NCBI GenBank assembly: GCA_934096295.1
Contig: CAKOLL010000001.1
Span: 248,001 to 312,000, forward strand
Source: an uncultured Bacilli bacterium
GTDB lineage: Bacteria; Bacillota_I; Bacilli_A; RF39; UBA660
Length of the DNA: 64,000 nucleotides
Direction of reading: 5' to 3'
Positions 51,834 through 61,134 of this stretch are shown piece after piece. The notes under the pieces were generated by a model that had not been told where the DNA came from, made no database searches, and saw nothing but the letters and a program-made list of their open reading frames with translations. Position 1 is the stretch's first letter, and every line of letters begins with the position of its first letter. Both the position numbers and the translations under genes were made by a program.

Positions 51834-52760
51834 ATGCCAAATAAATTAATAGAAAAAGAAAAAACAAAAGAAGTCTTTTATGGTTTTAATTATGATAAGA
51901 TGTTTAAAGCAATATTCGTGGGATTTAATGAAGATCGAACTCACTTACTTTGTGAACTTTTAAGTGAGTGTTTGGATATCAAAATTGATAGAATAATTAA
52001 ATTTATTCCCGTTGAATTAAATGTAAGACAAAAAAATGAACGGAGTAAAAGACTTGATTTGCTCGTAGAAGCTGAAGGAAGAAAAATAAATCTAGATCTT
52101 AATTCATCATATAGTGGGATTACAAAGGTAAGAAATATGAATTTTTATTTTTCATTCTGTAGTCAAAAGACATTAGTGAGTGAAGCATATGATACTGTTT
52201 CAGAGTTTATTCATATCTCATTAAACTATAAAGTAAGCCTGAGTGATCCATTAATAACATGTTATACATTTTATGATAAGAACTATAAAAAAGAATTAGA
52301 TAATCGATTCAAATATTATGAAATCAATGTTGAAAAGTTTGCTAAACTTTGGTATGATAAAGACATGAAAAGTGCTAGAGAAAAACCACTTTTAACAATG
52401 CTGGGAATAAAGAATAAGGAAGATTTTGAAAAGTATTGTAGTGAAGTAAATAACTCTAGTGTTAAGGAGAGTGTTGATAAGTTGAAAAGATTAAATAAAG
52501 AAGATGTATTCATATATGATATTACTCCGGAGGAAGAAGAAAAGTACATTAAAAATACTGTAAAAAATATTGCCAGAAGAGAAGGATTAGAGGAAGGTCG
52601 TGAGCTAGGTCTAGTCGAAGGTCGTGAACAAGGATTGACTGAAGGAGAATTAAATGCAAAACTAAATATTGCAAAAAAATTAATTGAAGCTAATTATTCT
52701 ATTGATGAAGTACTTAAGTTAACTGAATTATCAAAAGATCAAATTAACGCATTATTATAA
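51834..52760 (+). CDS. Rpn family / PD-(D/E)XK nuclease transposase-like protein
   Basis: The 308-residue protein belongs to the recombination-promoting nuclease group. The N-terminal half is the nuclease domain (YGFNYDKMFKAIF, VELNVRQKNERSKRLDLLVE). The C-terminus carries the charged GLEEGRELGLVEGREQGLTEG repeats and a final helix pair. The catalytic Asp is in KRLDLL, but the usual ExQ element reads LDLN, with conservative changes (Glu to Asp, Gln to Asn) that may lower activity. It lies against the direction of its neighbours between yqxA-like and lepA, suggesting insertion. Confidence 0.85.
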   Translation: MPNKLIEKEKTKEVFYGFNYDKMFKAIFVGFNEDRTHLLCELLSECLDIKIDRIIKFIPVELNVRQKNERSKRLDLLVEAEGRKINLDLNSSYSGITKVRNMNFYFSFCSQKTLVSEAYDTVSEFIHISLNYKVSLSDPLITCYTFYDKNYKKELDNRFKYYEINVEKFAKLWYDKDMKSAREKPLLTMLGIKNKEDFEKYCSEVNNSSVKESVDKLKRLNKEDVFIYDITPEEEEKYIKNTVKNIARREGLEEGRELGLVEGREQGLTEGELNAKLNIAKKLIEANYSIDEVLKLTELSKDQINALL

Positions 52761-52767
52761 GCATAAT

Positions 52768-53091
52768 TTAAAAAAATAAAACTTTTATAGCATCCCATGC
52801 ACCGCTAAAACCTTCAGTAAGTATTTTTGTTACGGCTTCACTTAATTTTTCACCAGATTCAGTGAATTTATTACTATAATCTGTGTTTTTATTAGTTATA
52901 TAAGTATTAACATCAATAACTTTGCCTTCAATTACGTCATTTTCAAACTCTTTTATAGCTTCATCTGTTAAAGCAACTTTATTACTTAGTTTTGCCTCAT
53001 AAAAACCACTTACACTTGAAATGTATAATCCCATAAATATAATGAAAGATATTGTTAGAAATTTTTTAAACAAATTATTTTTCTTTTTCAT
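52768..53091 (-). CDS. YqxA-like exported protein
   Basis: The 107-residue protein has an N-terminal membrane or signal segment (FLTISFIIFMGLYISSVSGF) and a small, helical extracytoplasmic part ending GAWDAIKVLFF. Its position just behind spoIIP and upstream of lepA equals that of yqxA in Bacillus, though sequence similarity is weak. It overlaps spoIIP by 17 bp. The function is unknown. Confidence 0.6.
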   Translation of the reverse strand: MKKKNNLFKKFLTISFIIFMGLYISSVSGFYEAKLSNKVALTDEAIKEFENDVIEGKVIDVNTYITNKNTDYSNKFTESGEKLSEAVTKILTEGFSGAWDAIKVLFF

Positions 53092-54016
53092 CTTCTAAAT
53101 ACTCATAAATAACTTGTGCAATTATTTTTAGAGTATTGTTCACCTCCTCTATGTAATTATATTGGCCTCCAACTTCAATAAGAATTGTATTTTTGTTAAA
53201 ATCTTGATTATACTTACCGTTAACTCCAGGACCTTTTTTTTCTAAAACACCACGACTTAAAGTTGGTGCTATTTTTTTTATTCTTTCATTTAAATTTTTT
53301 GCTAGTTGTAAATTAGGTTCATAGTTTTCATGTTCTAACCCTACTACAAATAAAATTTTAGCATATTTTTTTCCATCTATTTCTGTTAGAGTTCTATCAT
53401 ACGATGCGGCATCACGATGTAAATCTATAAAGAAATCTAAACTAGGGTTCTTTTTATAAGCATTTTCTAATAAAATTCTACTTGCTTTATAACTATATCC
53501 ATATTTCCAGCCATTAGTATTTAAAACATCTACGATGCTATTTTCTTCAACAATTGTTGATACCCCTAGATCTGATAAATATTCTGCTAAAATATGACTT
53601 CCTAAATAAACGGTATTATTAATATTGAAAGTTTCTAGAAATTTACTGTTATACCCTTCAGTTTGGTGAGTATTAAAAATATATACTATAGGCTTTTGAG
53701 TATTTTTTGTGGTACTTTCTTCTTTAATAACCGGAGTTATTATATCAATATTTGTACCAGTATTAACTTTTTCAATTCCAAAAGAATATTTTAATAAAAA
53801 TTCTGTTGATGATAATCTTTTTATATCACTTAGGTTATAGTTACTAAATGTATCTTTTACTAAAAAATCTATGTAAGTGTTATTATCTACTTTAAGATCA
53901 ATCTTATCATAAAGTACTTTAAATGTTATGATAAAAGAAATAATAATTATAATTACTATTAATATTAACTTAAAAAATTGACTTTTTATACCATTTCTTA
54001 ATTTTAATCTTGACAT
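53075..54016 (-). CDS. spoIIP: Stage II sporulation protein P
   Basis: SpoIIP is an amidase/endopeptidase that thins septal peptidoglycan during engulfment. The 313-residue protein has an N-terminal membrane segment (about 14-34) and an extracytoplasmic amidase domain with FNTHQTEGY (His ligand), FFIDLHRDA and KNTILIEVGG. AGGTGATAAC precedes the ATG. gpr, which usually lies beside spoIIP, is not here. Together with cotZ-like and YjcZ-like genes this supports a sporulation programme. Confidence 0.92.
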   Translation of the reverse strand: MSRLKLRNGIKSQFFKLILIVIIIIISFIITFKVLYDKIDLKVDNNTYIDFLVKDTFSNYNLSDIKRLSSTEFLLKYSFGIEKVNTGTNIDIITPVIKEESTTKNTQKPIVYIFNTHQTEGYNSKFLETFNINNTVYLGSHILAEYLSDLGVSTIVEENSIVDVLNTNGWKYGYSYKASRILLENAYKKNPSLDFFIDLHRDAASYDRTLTEIDGKKYAKILFVVGLEHENYEPNLQLAKNLNERIKKIAPTLSRGVLEKKGPGVNGKYNQDFNKNTILIEVGGQYNYIEEVNNTLKIIAQVIYEYLEDEKEK

Positions 54017-54120
54017 GTTATCACCTTTAATACATTATATTATTAATGTTGCATATAATTTGTCGAAAGGAATACTTTAAATTAAAAAAAATTTAGTTTA
54101 TAATATTTTTAGGTGATTTT

Positions 54121-55185
54121 ATGAGTTACTTGATAAAGTATTTAAAAAATAATGGCAATAAAAGTTTTGATGAATTCAAGTTTAATGAAATAGATGCTGC
54201 AATTTATAGTATTCTACCCTACTTAAATTTTATGGGTATAGTAGATAATCCAATATTAATTAAAGACGCTTATGAGAAGTTTACAAATAGATTTATATTA
54301 AAAGATACTGATAAGTTTATGGAAGAAAATAAAAAATTATTTAAAGAAATGGCTAAAAGCAAAAGATTTCAAAATAATGTAATTACGAGCTATAAAAAGT
54401 TAGTAAATCAAGAAACCCAATTTGCAGCAGTTACAATAAACGTAGCTAAACATTTTAAATTTATTGCCTTTGAAGGCACTGACGATGAACTTGTAGGATG
54501 GGAAGAAAATTTTAAAATGGGATATATGTATCCAATACCTGCGCAAGAGCTAGCTAATAAATATTTAAAAGAAAATATTAAATTTAATGATTTAGTGGTT
54601 TATGTCGGAGGTCATTCTAAAGGCGGTAACTTAGCAGTAAGTGCGGTGATGGAACAAAATATAATTAATAGATATAAAATAGAATATGTGTTTAATTTTG
54701 ATGGTCCTGGTTTTTTACCTGATGTGTATAATTCTAAGAAATTAACTAAAATAAACAAAAAGATTAAAAACTATTATCCATATGAAAGTATTGTAGGAAT
54801 GATTTTTGATAATCAAGGCGATAAAAAAATTGTAAAAAGTAATGCCTATCAAGTTTTTCAACATGATTTACATACCTGGATGTGGGAAGATAATAAATTC
54901 GTACTAGCTAATTTATCAGATTATTCTAAAAAGTTCCATTTAAAAATTAATGATATTTTAAATAAATTTAGTAGTGATGAAATAGAAAAATTTGTTAACT
55001 TATTTTTTTCTATGTTATATAAAGCTGGTTATGTCTTAAAAAGTGAATTAAAAACAGTTAGTATTACAAAAATGAAAAATATTTTAAAAGAAACTACAAG
55101 TTTATCAAACGAAGATAGACAACTTTTATTAGAAATGTTTAAAGCATTTATAGCTCATTATAAAGATGAAAATGACAAACAATAA
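54121..55185 (+). CDS. Mbeg1-like (DUF2974) alpha/beta hydrolase
   Basis: The 354-residue protein has the DUF2974 layout: AVTINVAKHFKFIAFEGTDD, then VGGHSKGGNLAVSAVM with the nucleophile serine in GHSKGG, and a later aspartate region VFNFDGPGFL and a histidine in FQHDLHTWM. It is probably a lipase-like cytoplasmic enzyme; its substrate is unknown. AGGTGATTTT precedes the start. It lies between spoIIP and rpsT, transcribed towards rpsT. Confidence 0.88.
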   Translation: MSYLIKYLKNNGNKSFDEFKFNEIDAAIYSILPYLNFMGIVDNPILIKDAYEKFTNRFILKDTDKFMEENKKLFKEMAKSKRFQNNVITSYKKLVNQETQFAAVTINVAKHFKFIAFEGTDDELVGWEENFKMGYMYPIPAQELANKYLKENIKFNDLVVYVGGHSKGGNLAVSAVMEQNIINRYKIEYVFNFDGPGFLPDVYNSKKLTKINKKIKNYYPYESIVGMIFDNQGDKKIVKSNAYQVFQHDLHTWMWEDNKFVLANLSDYSKKFHLKINDILNKFSSDEIEKFVNLFFSMLYKAGYVLKSELKTVSITKMKNILKETTSLSNEDRQLLLEMFKAFIAHYKDENDKQ

Positions 55186-55282
55186 TGTTTTTAGTAGAAA
55201 ATTACTATATTTATGCTAAAATTACTTGCTAAATATGTAAATATTTGTTAAAATTAATAAGAAACAAGGAAGGAGCTGGATT

Positions 55283-55546
55283 ATGCCAAATATTAAAAGT
55301 TCAAAAAAAGCTGTTAAAGTTATAGCTAAAAAGACAGAAAATAATCATGAACTAAAAATGCGTGTTCAAAACCTTATTAAGAACTGCGAAAAAGCTATTG
55401 CTGCTGCAAATAAAGAAGAAGCAGATAAATTAAATAAAGATATTCAAAAATATACAGATAAAGCAGTTAGCAAAGGTTTAATAAAGAAAAATACTGCTGA
55501 CAGAGAAAAATCTAGATTGACACAAAAAATAAAAAATATGAAGTAA
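55283..55546 (+). CDS. rpsT: 30S ribosomal protein S20
   Basis: The 87-residue basic helical protein starts MPNIKSSKKAVKVIAKKTEN and ends with TADREKSRLTQKIKNM, the S20 pattern. S20 binds 16S rRNA early in assembly. AAGGAAGGAGCTGG precedes the ATG. In Bacillota rpsT is often adjacent to gpr-spoIIP, in keeping with this neighbourhood. Confidence 0.96.
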   Translation: MPNIKSSKKAVKVIAKKTENNHELKMRVQNLIKNCEKAIAAANKEEADKLNKDIQKYTDKAVSKGLIKKNTADREKSRLTQKIKNMK

Positions 55547-55597
55547 CAATTGTTTACTTTATTTTTTTTTGATATTATATATATAAGGTGGTGCATC

Positions 55598-56545
55598 ATG
55601 AAGAAAATAATAATACCTATTTTGTCTATTATTATAATTACAGCAACAATTTATTTTATTAATCCTATTACTGATAAGTTGGCTAGTGTATTTGAGGCTA
55701 ATCCGAAAGTAATAATTAACCCTATAAGCAAATATGCAAAGAATGGACATTATTTATATATAGAAAAAACTGATAACTTTGTTCCCTATTCATATCAAGA
55801 CTTATTAAATATTTATTACTCTGTAATTGATAATGGATGGGAACAATTTACTTTTTATTGTCCAAAGGAGTTTACGGAATGTGTTTCTGATGTTTCTAAA
55901 ATTAGTGGGGATGAACTTACCCTTACACATTTAAATAATTATGTACATCCTTTTAATAGTTTTACAAATATTAAAACAAGTATTTCAGATTCTGGAGAAA
56001 TTATTTTAAAAGTTTTTTATTTGTATAAAGAAAGTGATAAAGAAGCAATTGATAAAAAGGTTGATGAAATTTTAAAAGAATTAATTAATGATAAGATGAA
56101 TGATTCTACAAAGATTAAAACTATTCATGATTATATTATTAATAATTCTAAATATGATATTGAAAGAAATTTAACTGGGGAAAGTAAATATGATTCATAT
56201 ATTGCAACGGGACCTTTATTTCAAGGATATGCTACTTGTAATGGTTATACAGATTTAATGGCTATATTTTTATCAAAGATGAATTTTGATAATTACAAAA
56301 TAGCTACTACTCCGGAGGAGATAAGTTATTCATCTACTGGGCATATTTGGAATGTTGTTAAAGTTGAGGGAAAATGGTTACATGTAGATTTAACTTGGGA
56401 TGATCCAGTTAGTAATGATGGAAAAGATTATTTGTTTCATACTTATTTTTTAAAGACAACTGAAGAAATGAAAAAATCTGATAATGGTAATACAGTTATC
56501 GAAGATCATAACTTTAATAGTCTTTATTATTTAGAATTTAATTGA
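55598..56545 (+). CDS. Transglutaminase-like domain protein, exported
   Basis: The 315-residue protein has an N-terminal membrane segment (IIIPILSIIIITATIYFI) and a C-terminal transglutaminase-like domain (about 185-300). The cysteine is in GYATCNGYTDL, the histidine in GHIWNVVKV and the aspartate in HVDLTWDDP. Such domains act as peptidases or cross-linking enzymes at the cell surface. I use the ATG at 55598, preceded by AAGGTGGTG; the longer frame has no site. It is a single-gene unit. Confidence 0.87.
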   Translation: MKKIIIPILSIIIITATIYFINPITDKLASVFEANPKVIINPISKYAKNGHYLYIEKTDNFVPYSYQDLLNIYYSVIDNGWEQFTFYCPKEFTECVSDVSKISGDELTLTHLNNYVHPFNSFTNIKTSISDSGEIILKVFYLYKESDKEAIDKKVDEILKELINDKMNDSTKIKTIHDYIINNSKYDIERNLTGESKYDSYIATGPLFQGYATCNGYTDLMAIFLSKMNFDNYKIATTPEEISYSSTGHIWNVVKVEGKWLHVDLTWDDPVSNDGKDYLFHTYFLKTTEEMKKSDNGNTVIEDHNFNSLYYLEFN

Positions 56546-56641
56546 TAAAATAATTATTAAGATTTTATGCATAATAAATCAAAATGAGATAGCTTTTGCT
56601 ATCTCTGTTTTCTTTATATTTAATATATATTTTGTATAACC

Positions 56642-58600
56642 CTAATTTATAATTATTGGGTCAGATTGAGTTCCGGATCCTGATTTATAAGCAATGGAAG
56701 ATAAAAGACTGAAAACAGGACGAACAGAATGGCCACTATAAACAAGATCACTATATACTATACCATCAGCAGCTAATTTATATGCATCAGTACTATCAAG
56801 AGACCTACGGGTGATTGTCCATTCAAGAAGTCCCATGTACATCCAATTGCTATTTAATATATTATTATAATCTTTTATTATTAATCCCCATGCTTCGGGA
56901 CTAGCAGCAAAACCGTAATCACTTATATACATTAAGCCTATTTTTGCATTATACTCTGTTGCATTATCTGTACTATTTGTTGCAGGATTCACTATTTCAT
57001 TTTGATATGCTACTGATGGTATTGAACCAGCTATATTTGAATATAAATTTCCGCCAACTTTCCATGTTGTAACAGCTATTTTATTTGCCCATGTTGTTCC
57101 TATATTATTTATAAAATTTGTATTTAAATTTGTTTTATTTAGTAAACTTGTGCTCCATGTATTTGTTGCACTATTTGTTGCTTTATAATTCCAATAATAT
57201 GTATTTATTGTTGACAAACTTCCTTTATAGTAATTTGCATCTGGTGTTGTTTCGCCATAATAATCTCCATCCGTTCCTAGTAAATTACTGTTTGCATAAT
57301 CATATTTTATTAACTTTACCAATTGTTGCCCGCTTACTCCATGATAATTTTCTCCGAATACTCCAATGATTCTATATAAATTATCTGTTGGACATGGACT
57401 TTCATTTGTTCCAAAACACACAAAGTTAGATACATCTTCTTCCGCTAATTTTACTAATGTTTCTACTCCTGCTCCCATTTCTTCTATTCCTAACGAGTAT
57501 CTATTATTTGTTGTTACTAAATACGCATTTCCTGTACAAACGTCTTGAGTTACGGTTCCGCCATTAACAGTATATACATTTTCTCCTGATGATGTTACGC
57601 ATTTACTATTTGTACTATCCCAACTTACTGTCTTTTTATTTGTAAATAAAGTACTTAACGAATTATCTCCATACATAATATCAGTACCATCTGTAACCTT
57701 ATAAACATTTGAACAATCTCCTTTTAACGACATGTTAGTTTGACCGTTAATGTTTATTACATCATTTCCATCATATTTGCATGAATAGTAATTTGGATGT
57801 TTTTCTAGACCGGAATATCTATAGCTATTGTCCCCTGCTCCATTTTCTAAACTTGCATTATGTATTGTTATCTTTGATGTTTCATACCCTAGATTTCCAT
57901 ATTTTATTATACAATCTTTTAAGTTCTCTCCATCACTACAATAATCTGCTATTGTGGGATTGTATCCACCTTTTTTTACTACAACTTTTGCTCCAAAACT
58001 TTTACCTGCATTTTTTGATTGGTCTTCATTATAGTTTATTATTGTTATTGTGATATTCCATTGTTCTTCTTTTTGAGGACTTGCTGTTATTTCTCTATTA
58101 TCTAATATTGTTACTAACCCTGTTACTCCAGTTATATCATATCCTGATATTGTTGCTCCACTTGCATCTGTTACTGTTGTATATGTTAATCCCTCTATAC
58201 TTGTTATAGCATTTCCATCTGCATCTGTTATGCTTAGTATCAATTCTGGTGTGTCTGTATTTATTGAATAACCAAATGTATTTGTATATATACTTAGATA
58301 CAAATAGTAATTTTGTGTTGCTGTATTTGTCTTACTATTTGCAGTCAATAATACTTTTGCAAATGTTGAACCTGTTTGATTACCATTACCTTCTGCAAAG
58401 TTTTCTTGATCTAGTGTTAATGTAATTGGATCTCCGTTTTCAAATGTTAAGGTATCCACTGTATTTGCATTAATTCTAATATCCGTTTGTGAACCTTCTC
58501 CAGTTTGGGCCACAAAATACGCATATGTTGCTCCGATGATTAATATTATTAATGCTAACAATGATACAATTGTTATTATTTTTGTTTTATTTTTTTCCAT
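56642..58600 (-). CDS. TasA-like protein with lectin-like C-terminus
   Basis: The protein is about 652 residues with a SipW-type signal (LIIGATYAYFVAQTG), a TasA-like beta domain to about 215, a middle part with several cysteines and Ser/Asn-rich linkers, and the lectin-like C-terminal domain. The end reads NWMYMGLLEWTITRRSL through VRPVFSLLSSIAYKSGSG to SDPIIIN. It aligns with the 9257-10807 protein throughout the shared domains, but its last 150 bp have normal AT-rich codons. It is thus an unmutated relative or a target of another template. I use the ATG at 58600, with AGGAAGTG in front. Confidence 0.75.
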   Translation of the reverse strand: MEKNKTKIITIVSLLALIILIIGATYAYFVAQTGEGSQTDIRINANTVDTLTFENGDPITLTLDQENFAEGNGNQTGSTFAKVLLTANSKTNTATQNYYLYLSIYTNTFGYSINTDTPELILSITDADGNAITSIEGLTYTTVTDASGATISGYDITGVTGLVTILDNREITASPQKEEQWNITITIINYNEDQSKNAGKSFGAKVVVKKGGYNPTIADYCSDGENLKDCIIKYGNLGYETSKITIHNASLENGAGDNSYRYSGLEKHPNYYSCKYDGNDVININGQTNMSLKGDCSNVYKVTDGTDIMYGDNSLSTLFTNKKTVSWDSTNSKCVTSSGENVYTVNGGTVTQDVCTGNAYLVTTNNRYSLGIEEMGAGVETLVKLAEEDVSNFVCFGTNESPCPTDNLYRIIGVFGENYHGVSGQQLVKLIKYDYANSNLLGTDGDYYGETTPDANYYKGSLSTINTYYWNYKATNSATNTWSTSLLNKTNLNTNFINNIGTTWANKIAVTTWKVGGNLYSNIAGSIPSVAYQNEIVNPATNSTDNATEYNAKIGLMYISDYGFAASPEAWGLIIKDYNNILNSNWMYMGLLEWTITRRSLDSTDAYKLAADGIVYSDLVYSGHSVRPVFSLLSSIAYKSGSGTQSDPIIIN

Positions 58601-58631
58601 CGTATTCACTTCCTATTATAAATTATAGCAA

Positions 58632-58662
58632 AATGTTTGTACCTTGTAAAGGTACAAACAAC
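58632..58662. promoter_or_regulatory. Inverted repeat between the lectin gene and the HTH gene
   Basis: TTTGTACC (58634-58641) and GGTACAAA (58650-58657) form an 8-bp inverted repeat with a GC-containing spacer. It sits between divergent genes, one encoding an HTH protein, so it may be an operator. A terminator role is less likely because no T-run follows. Confidence 0.5.
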
Positions 58663-58705
58663 TCATTTTAAAAAATAATGTAATACAATTTTTACAGGTG
58701 AAAAT

Positions 58706-58927
58706 ATGAAAATTTTATGCAACAAATATGAAACAAAGGAAATTATAAAATTTATGAGGGATTGTTCTGAGAAGACTCAAAAAGATTTTGCGAGTGACAT
58801 AAATAAAAAAAGAGGATGGACTGCAAAACTTGAGGGGGGTGAAACAAATATTACATTAAAAGATTTTTTAGAACTTGCTAAAATAAATAATATTGATATA
58901 ATAATGAAAAGCAATGAAAAAAACTAG
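58706..58927 (+). CDS. Small XRE-type HTH protein
   Basis: The 73-residue protein contains one helix-turn-helix domain (about 14-65: KTQKDFASDINKKRGWTAKLEGG, with LKDFLELAKI). It is divergent from the large TasA-like lectin gene, across a 105-bp gap that includes repeats of TTTGTACC and its complement (GGTACAAA), a possible operator. It may regulate that surface gene. AGGTGAAAAT precedes the start. Confidence 0.8.
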   Translation: MKILCNKYETKEIIKFMRDCSEKTQKDFASDINKKRGWTAKLEGGETNITLKDFLELAKINNIDIIMKSNEKN

Positions 58928-58944
58928 CACAAACTAGTTTTTTA

Positions 58945-60168
58945 TTATGGAATTACATTTATTACTGTTGGTATTCCTCTGGTTTTATGTCTACCTGCAG
59001 AATCTATTGGGTCATTAATCATAGTACCTTCCACTACCATAGCAGATGACGTACCACCATCTAAATTGGCAGCATTTATTGCACCATATCTTTGCATTAT
59101 TTCAACTAAATCTATCATTGATGCCCCTTTTGTTCTTGTAGCATTTGAATCTACTACTAAGAATAATACTATTCCATCTTTTCTTTGACCTATGGCAGTT
59201 CTAGCAGCATATCCCCATCCGCCATTACCTTTTGTAAATGAAGGTTTACCATTAACTATTAAGAATGGTGCCATTGTTACGCCATCTCTCACACCCATTT
59301 CTAAAGCTTTTTCTCCGGTTACATTATGCAATAATACTAGGGTATTATCTTCATTAAAACCGATTAGTCCATAAATAGTACCTTCAATACTATCATTTGT
59401 AATTATTTTTTTATTTGCTATAGTTATACCTACTGGGTTTTCTCCTTTTGTATTATGTCCAGGATCTAAGAAACCGCCACCATTAATAGTTAAAACAGAA
59501 CCTTGTTCTTTGGCCATATCATAAACATATTGACCACTTCTTCCTAACCATTTTGAATAACCAACCTTAATTTTACTAGCATCATATACTACACCAAGAT
59601 AGGCCTTACAGCCATTTACCTCGAAATTTATAACTTTATAAAGTGCTCCATCTTCTCTTTCTAATATTTCTTTTTCATATTCATCTTTATACTCTTTTGT
59701 TTCTTCATGATTTACAAGTGATGGATCAGTTTCCATTCCTTTATCATCTATATAATTATTGTTTAAAACTTCATTTATTTCATTATTATTGTAAAACCAT
59801 TGACAATAATACCTATGATTCATTGTTGCCATAGCTGTAGTTACAAGCCAATCCCTAAAGCCATTAAAAGGACCATACAATATGTATAAAAATGAAGAAC
59901 ATCCAAGGATATATAATGAAACTAATATAGAAAATATCCACATTTTTATTTTACTAAATGATTTATGTCTTCTATTTTTTATTATTAGATATATTCCTAA
60001 AATAACTGATATAAAACTTAATATTGTTAATACTAATGCTATTATTTTAAATACATTTTTTACTAAGAAATCTGTGTGTGTTCCTATTATGAAAAACACT
60101 AAAAATGTAAATAGCGTAAATAAACTAATCCACAAAATAATTATTCCTTTTTTCTTTTTATTCTTCAT
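58945..60168 (-). CDS. Phosphodiester glycosidase family membrane protein
   Basis: The 407-residue protein has four membrane segments in the first 120 residues and an extracytoplasmic NAGPA/DUF2233-type domain (about 190-405): LTINGGGFLDPGHNTKG, DGVTMAPFLIVNGKPSF, ARTAIGQRKDG and NLDGGTSSAMVVEG. The domain cleaves phosphodiester-linked sugars, and in Gram-positives it is linked to teichoic acid or exopolysaccharide turnover. All conserved motifs are present. GGTGATTAGTA precedes the ATG. Confidence 0.9.
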   Translation of the reverse strand: MKNKKKKGIIILWISLFTLFTFLVFFIIGTHTDFLVKNVFKIIALVLTILSFISVILGIYLIIKNRRHKSFSKIKMWIFSILVSLYILGCSSFLYILYGPFNGFRDWLVTTAMATMNHRYYCQWFYNNNEINEVLNNNYIDDKGMETDPSLVNHEETKEYKDEYEKEILEREDGALYKVINFEVNGCKAYLGVVYDASKIKVGYSKWLGRSGQYVYDMAKEQGSVLTINGGGFLDPGHNTKGENPVGITIANKKIITNDSIEGTIYGLIGFNEDNTLVLLHNVTGEKALEMGVRDGVTMAPFLIVNGKPSFTKGNGGWGYAARTAIGQRKDGIVLFLVVDSNATRTKGASMIDLVEIMQRYGAINAANLDGGTSSAMVVEGTMINDPIDSAGRHKTRGIPTVINVIP

Positions 60169-60200
60169 TACTAATCACCACTTTATATTTATATCATAAC

Positions 60201-61061
60201 TTATTGTTTATTACAAGAACTAATATACTCTTTTACATTATTTATTGTTTCGTCAAAATTATTAAAGTTTACATCAAACCATTTGATATTCATTTTATTA
60301 TTAAACCAAGTGTATTGTCTTTTAGCATAATGCCTACTGTTCTTCTTAATATTTGAAATTGCATCTTCTAAACTTATTTTATTTTCTAAATATTCTATTA
60401 TTTCTTTATAACCTATTGCTCTTTTTAAAATTAAACTATCTGGATATTTTTTATATAAGTTTTGAACCTCTTTAATTAAACCATCTTTAATCATTTTATC
60501 TACTCTATTATTTATTATATTATAAAGATTATCCCTTGAAGTTGTTAGTCCTATAAATATGGCATCATTATATAAAAGTTTTGGTTCTACTATAGATGTT
60601 AAATCTTTTTGTAAAAATCTTTCAAGACGAATACGATTATTTTTATCTACTGGACAATTAGGGTCCTTTTGTAGAGCTAAATTGTATAATTCTTCAGTAG
60701 ATAAATTACTATAATCATGTTTTTCTTCCTCATTAAATCTGTAGTCATAGACACCAGCGGTAGCATAAAGGCCAGTACCACCGACGATAATTAAATTTTT
60801 ATTTTCATATTTAGCAAATAAATCTCTTAAATCTTTTTGATAATCCTTAACAGTATAATTTTCAATCGGAGTTTTTATATCAAATAGGAAATGTTTTATA
60901 CCACATTTTTCTTCTTCCGTAACTTTAGCACTACCTATATCTAATTCTTTATACACTTGAACGGCATCACAATTAATTATGTAAGCATCAAATATTTTGG
61001 CTAACTCTATACTCATTTTTGTTTTTCCCACTCCTGTAGGTCCCATTATAAATATTTTCAT
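60201..61061 (-). CDS. miaA: tRNA dimethylallyltransferase
   Basis: MiaA adds a dimethylallyl group to A37 of tRNAs reading UNN codons. The 286-residue protein has the P-loop MGPTGVGKTKMSIELA, the INCDAVQVYKELDIGSAK segment and the RQYTWFNN motif. GGTGLY is also present. The length is slightly short of B. subtilis MiaA (314). GGTGATTTCTT precedes the ATG. The next gene is divergent. Confidence 0.96.
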   Translation of the reverse strand: MKIFIMGPTGVGKTKMSIELAKIFDAYIINCDAVQVYKELDIGSAKVTEEEKCGIKHFLFDIKTPIENYTVKDYQKDLRDLFAKYENKNLIIVGGTGLYATAGVYDYRFNEEEKHDYSNLSTEELYNLALQKDPNCPVDKNNRIRLERFLQKDLTSIVEPKLLYNDAIFIGLTTSRDNLYNIINNRVDKMIKDGLIKEVQNLYKKYPDSLILKRAIGYKEIIEYLENKISLEDAISNIKKNSRHYAKRQYTWFNNKMNIKWFDVNFNNFDETINNVKEYISSCNKQ

Positions 61062-61134
61062 AAGAAATCACCAACAACATTATAACATTTACTTAATGTT
61101 TTTTAAATGGTATAATCTTAAAGAGGCGGAAAAA

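Noticed and set aside
60997..61134. N-terminal extension of the thioesterase
   Set aside because: The extra 46 codons overlap miaA antisense and lack a ribosome binding site, while the ATG at 61135 has a good site and gives the normal hotdog length.
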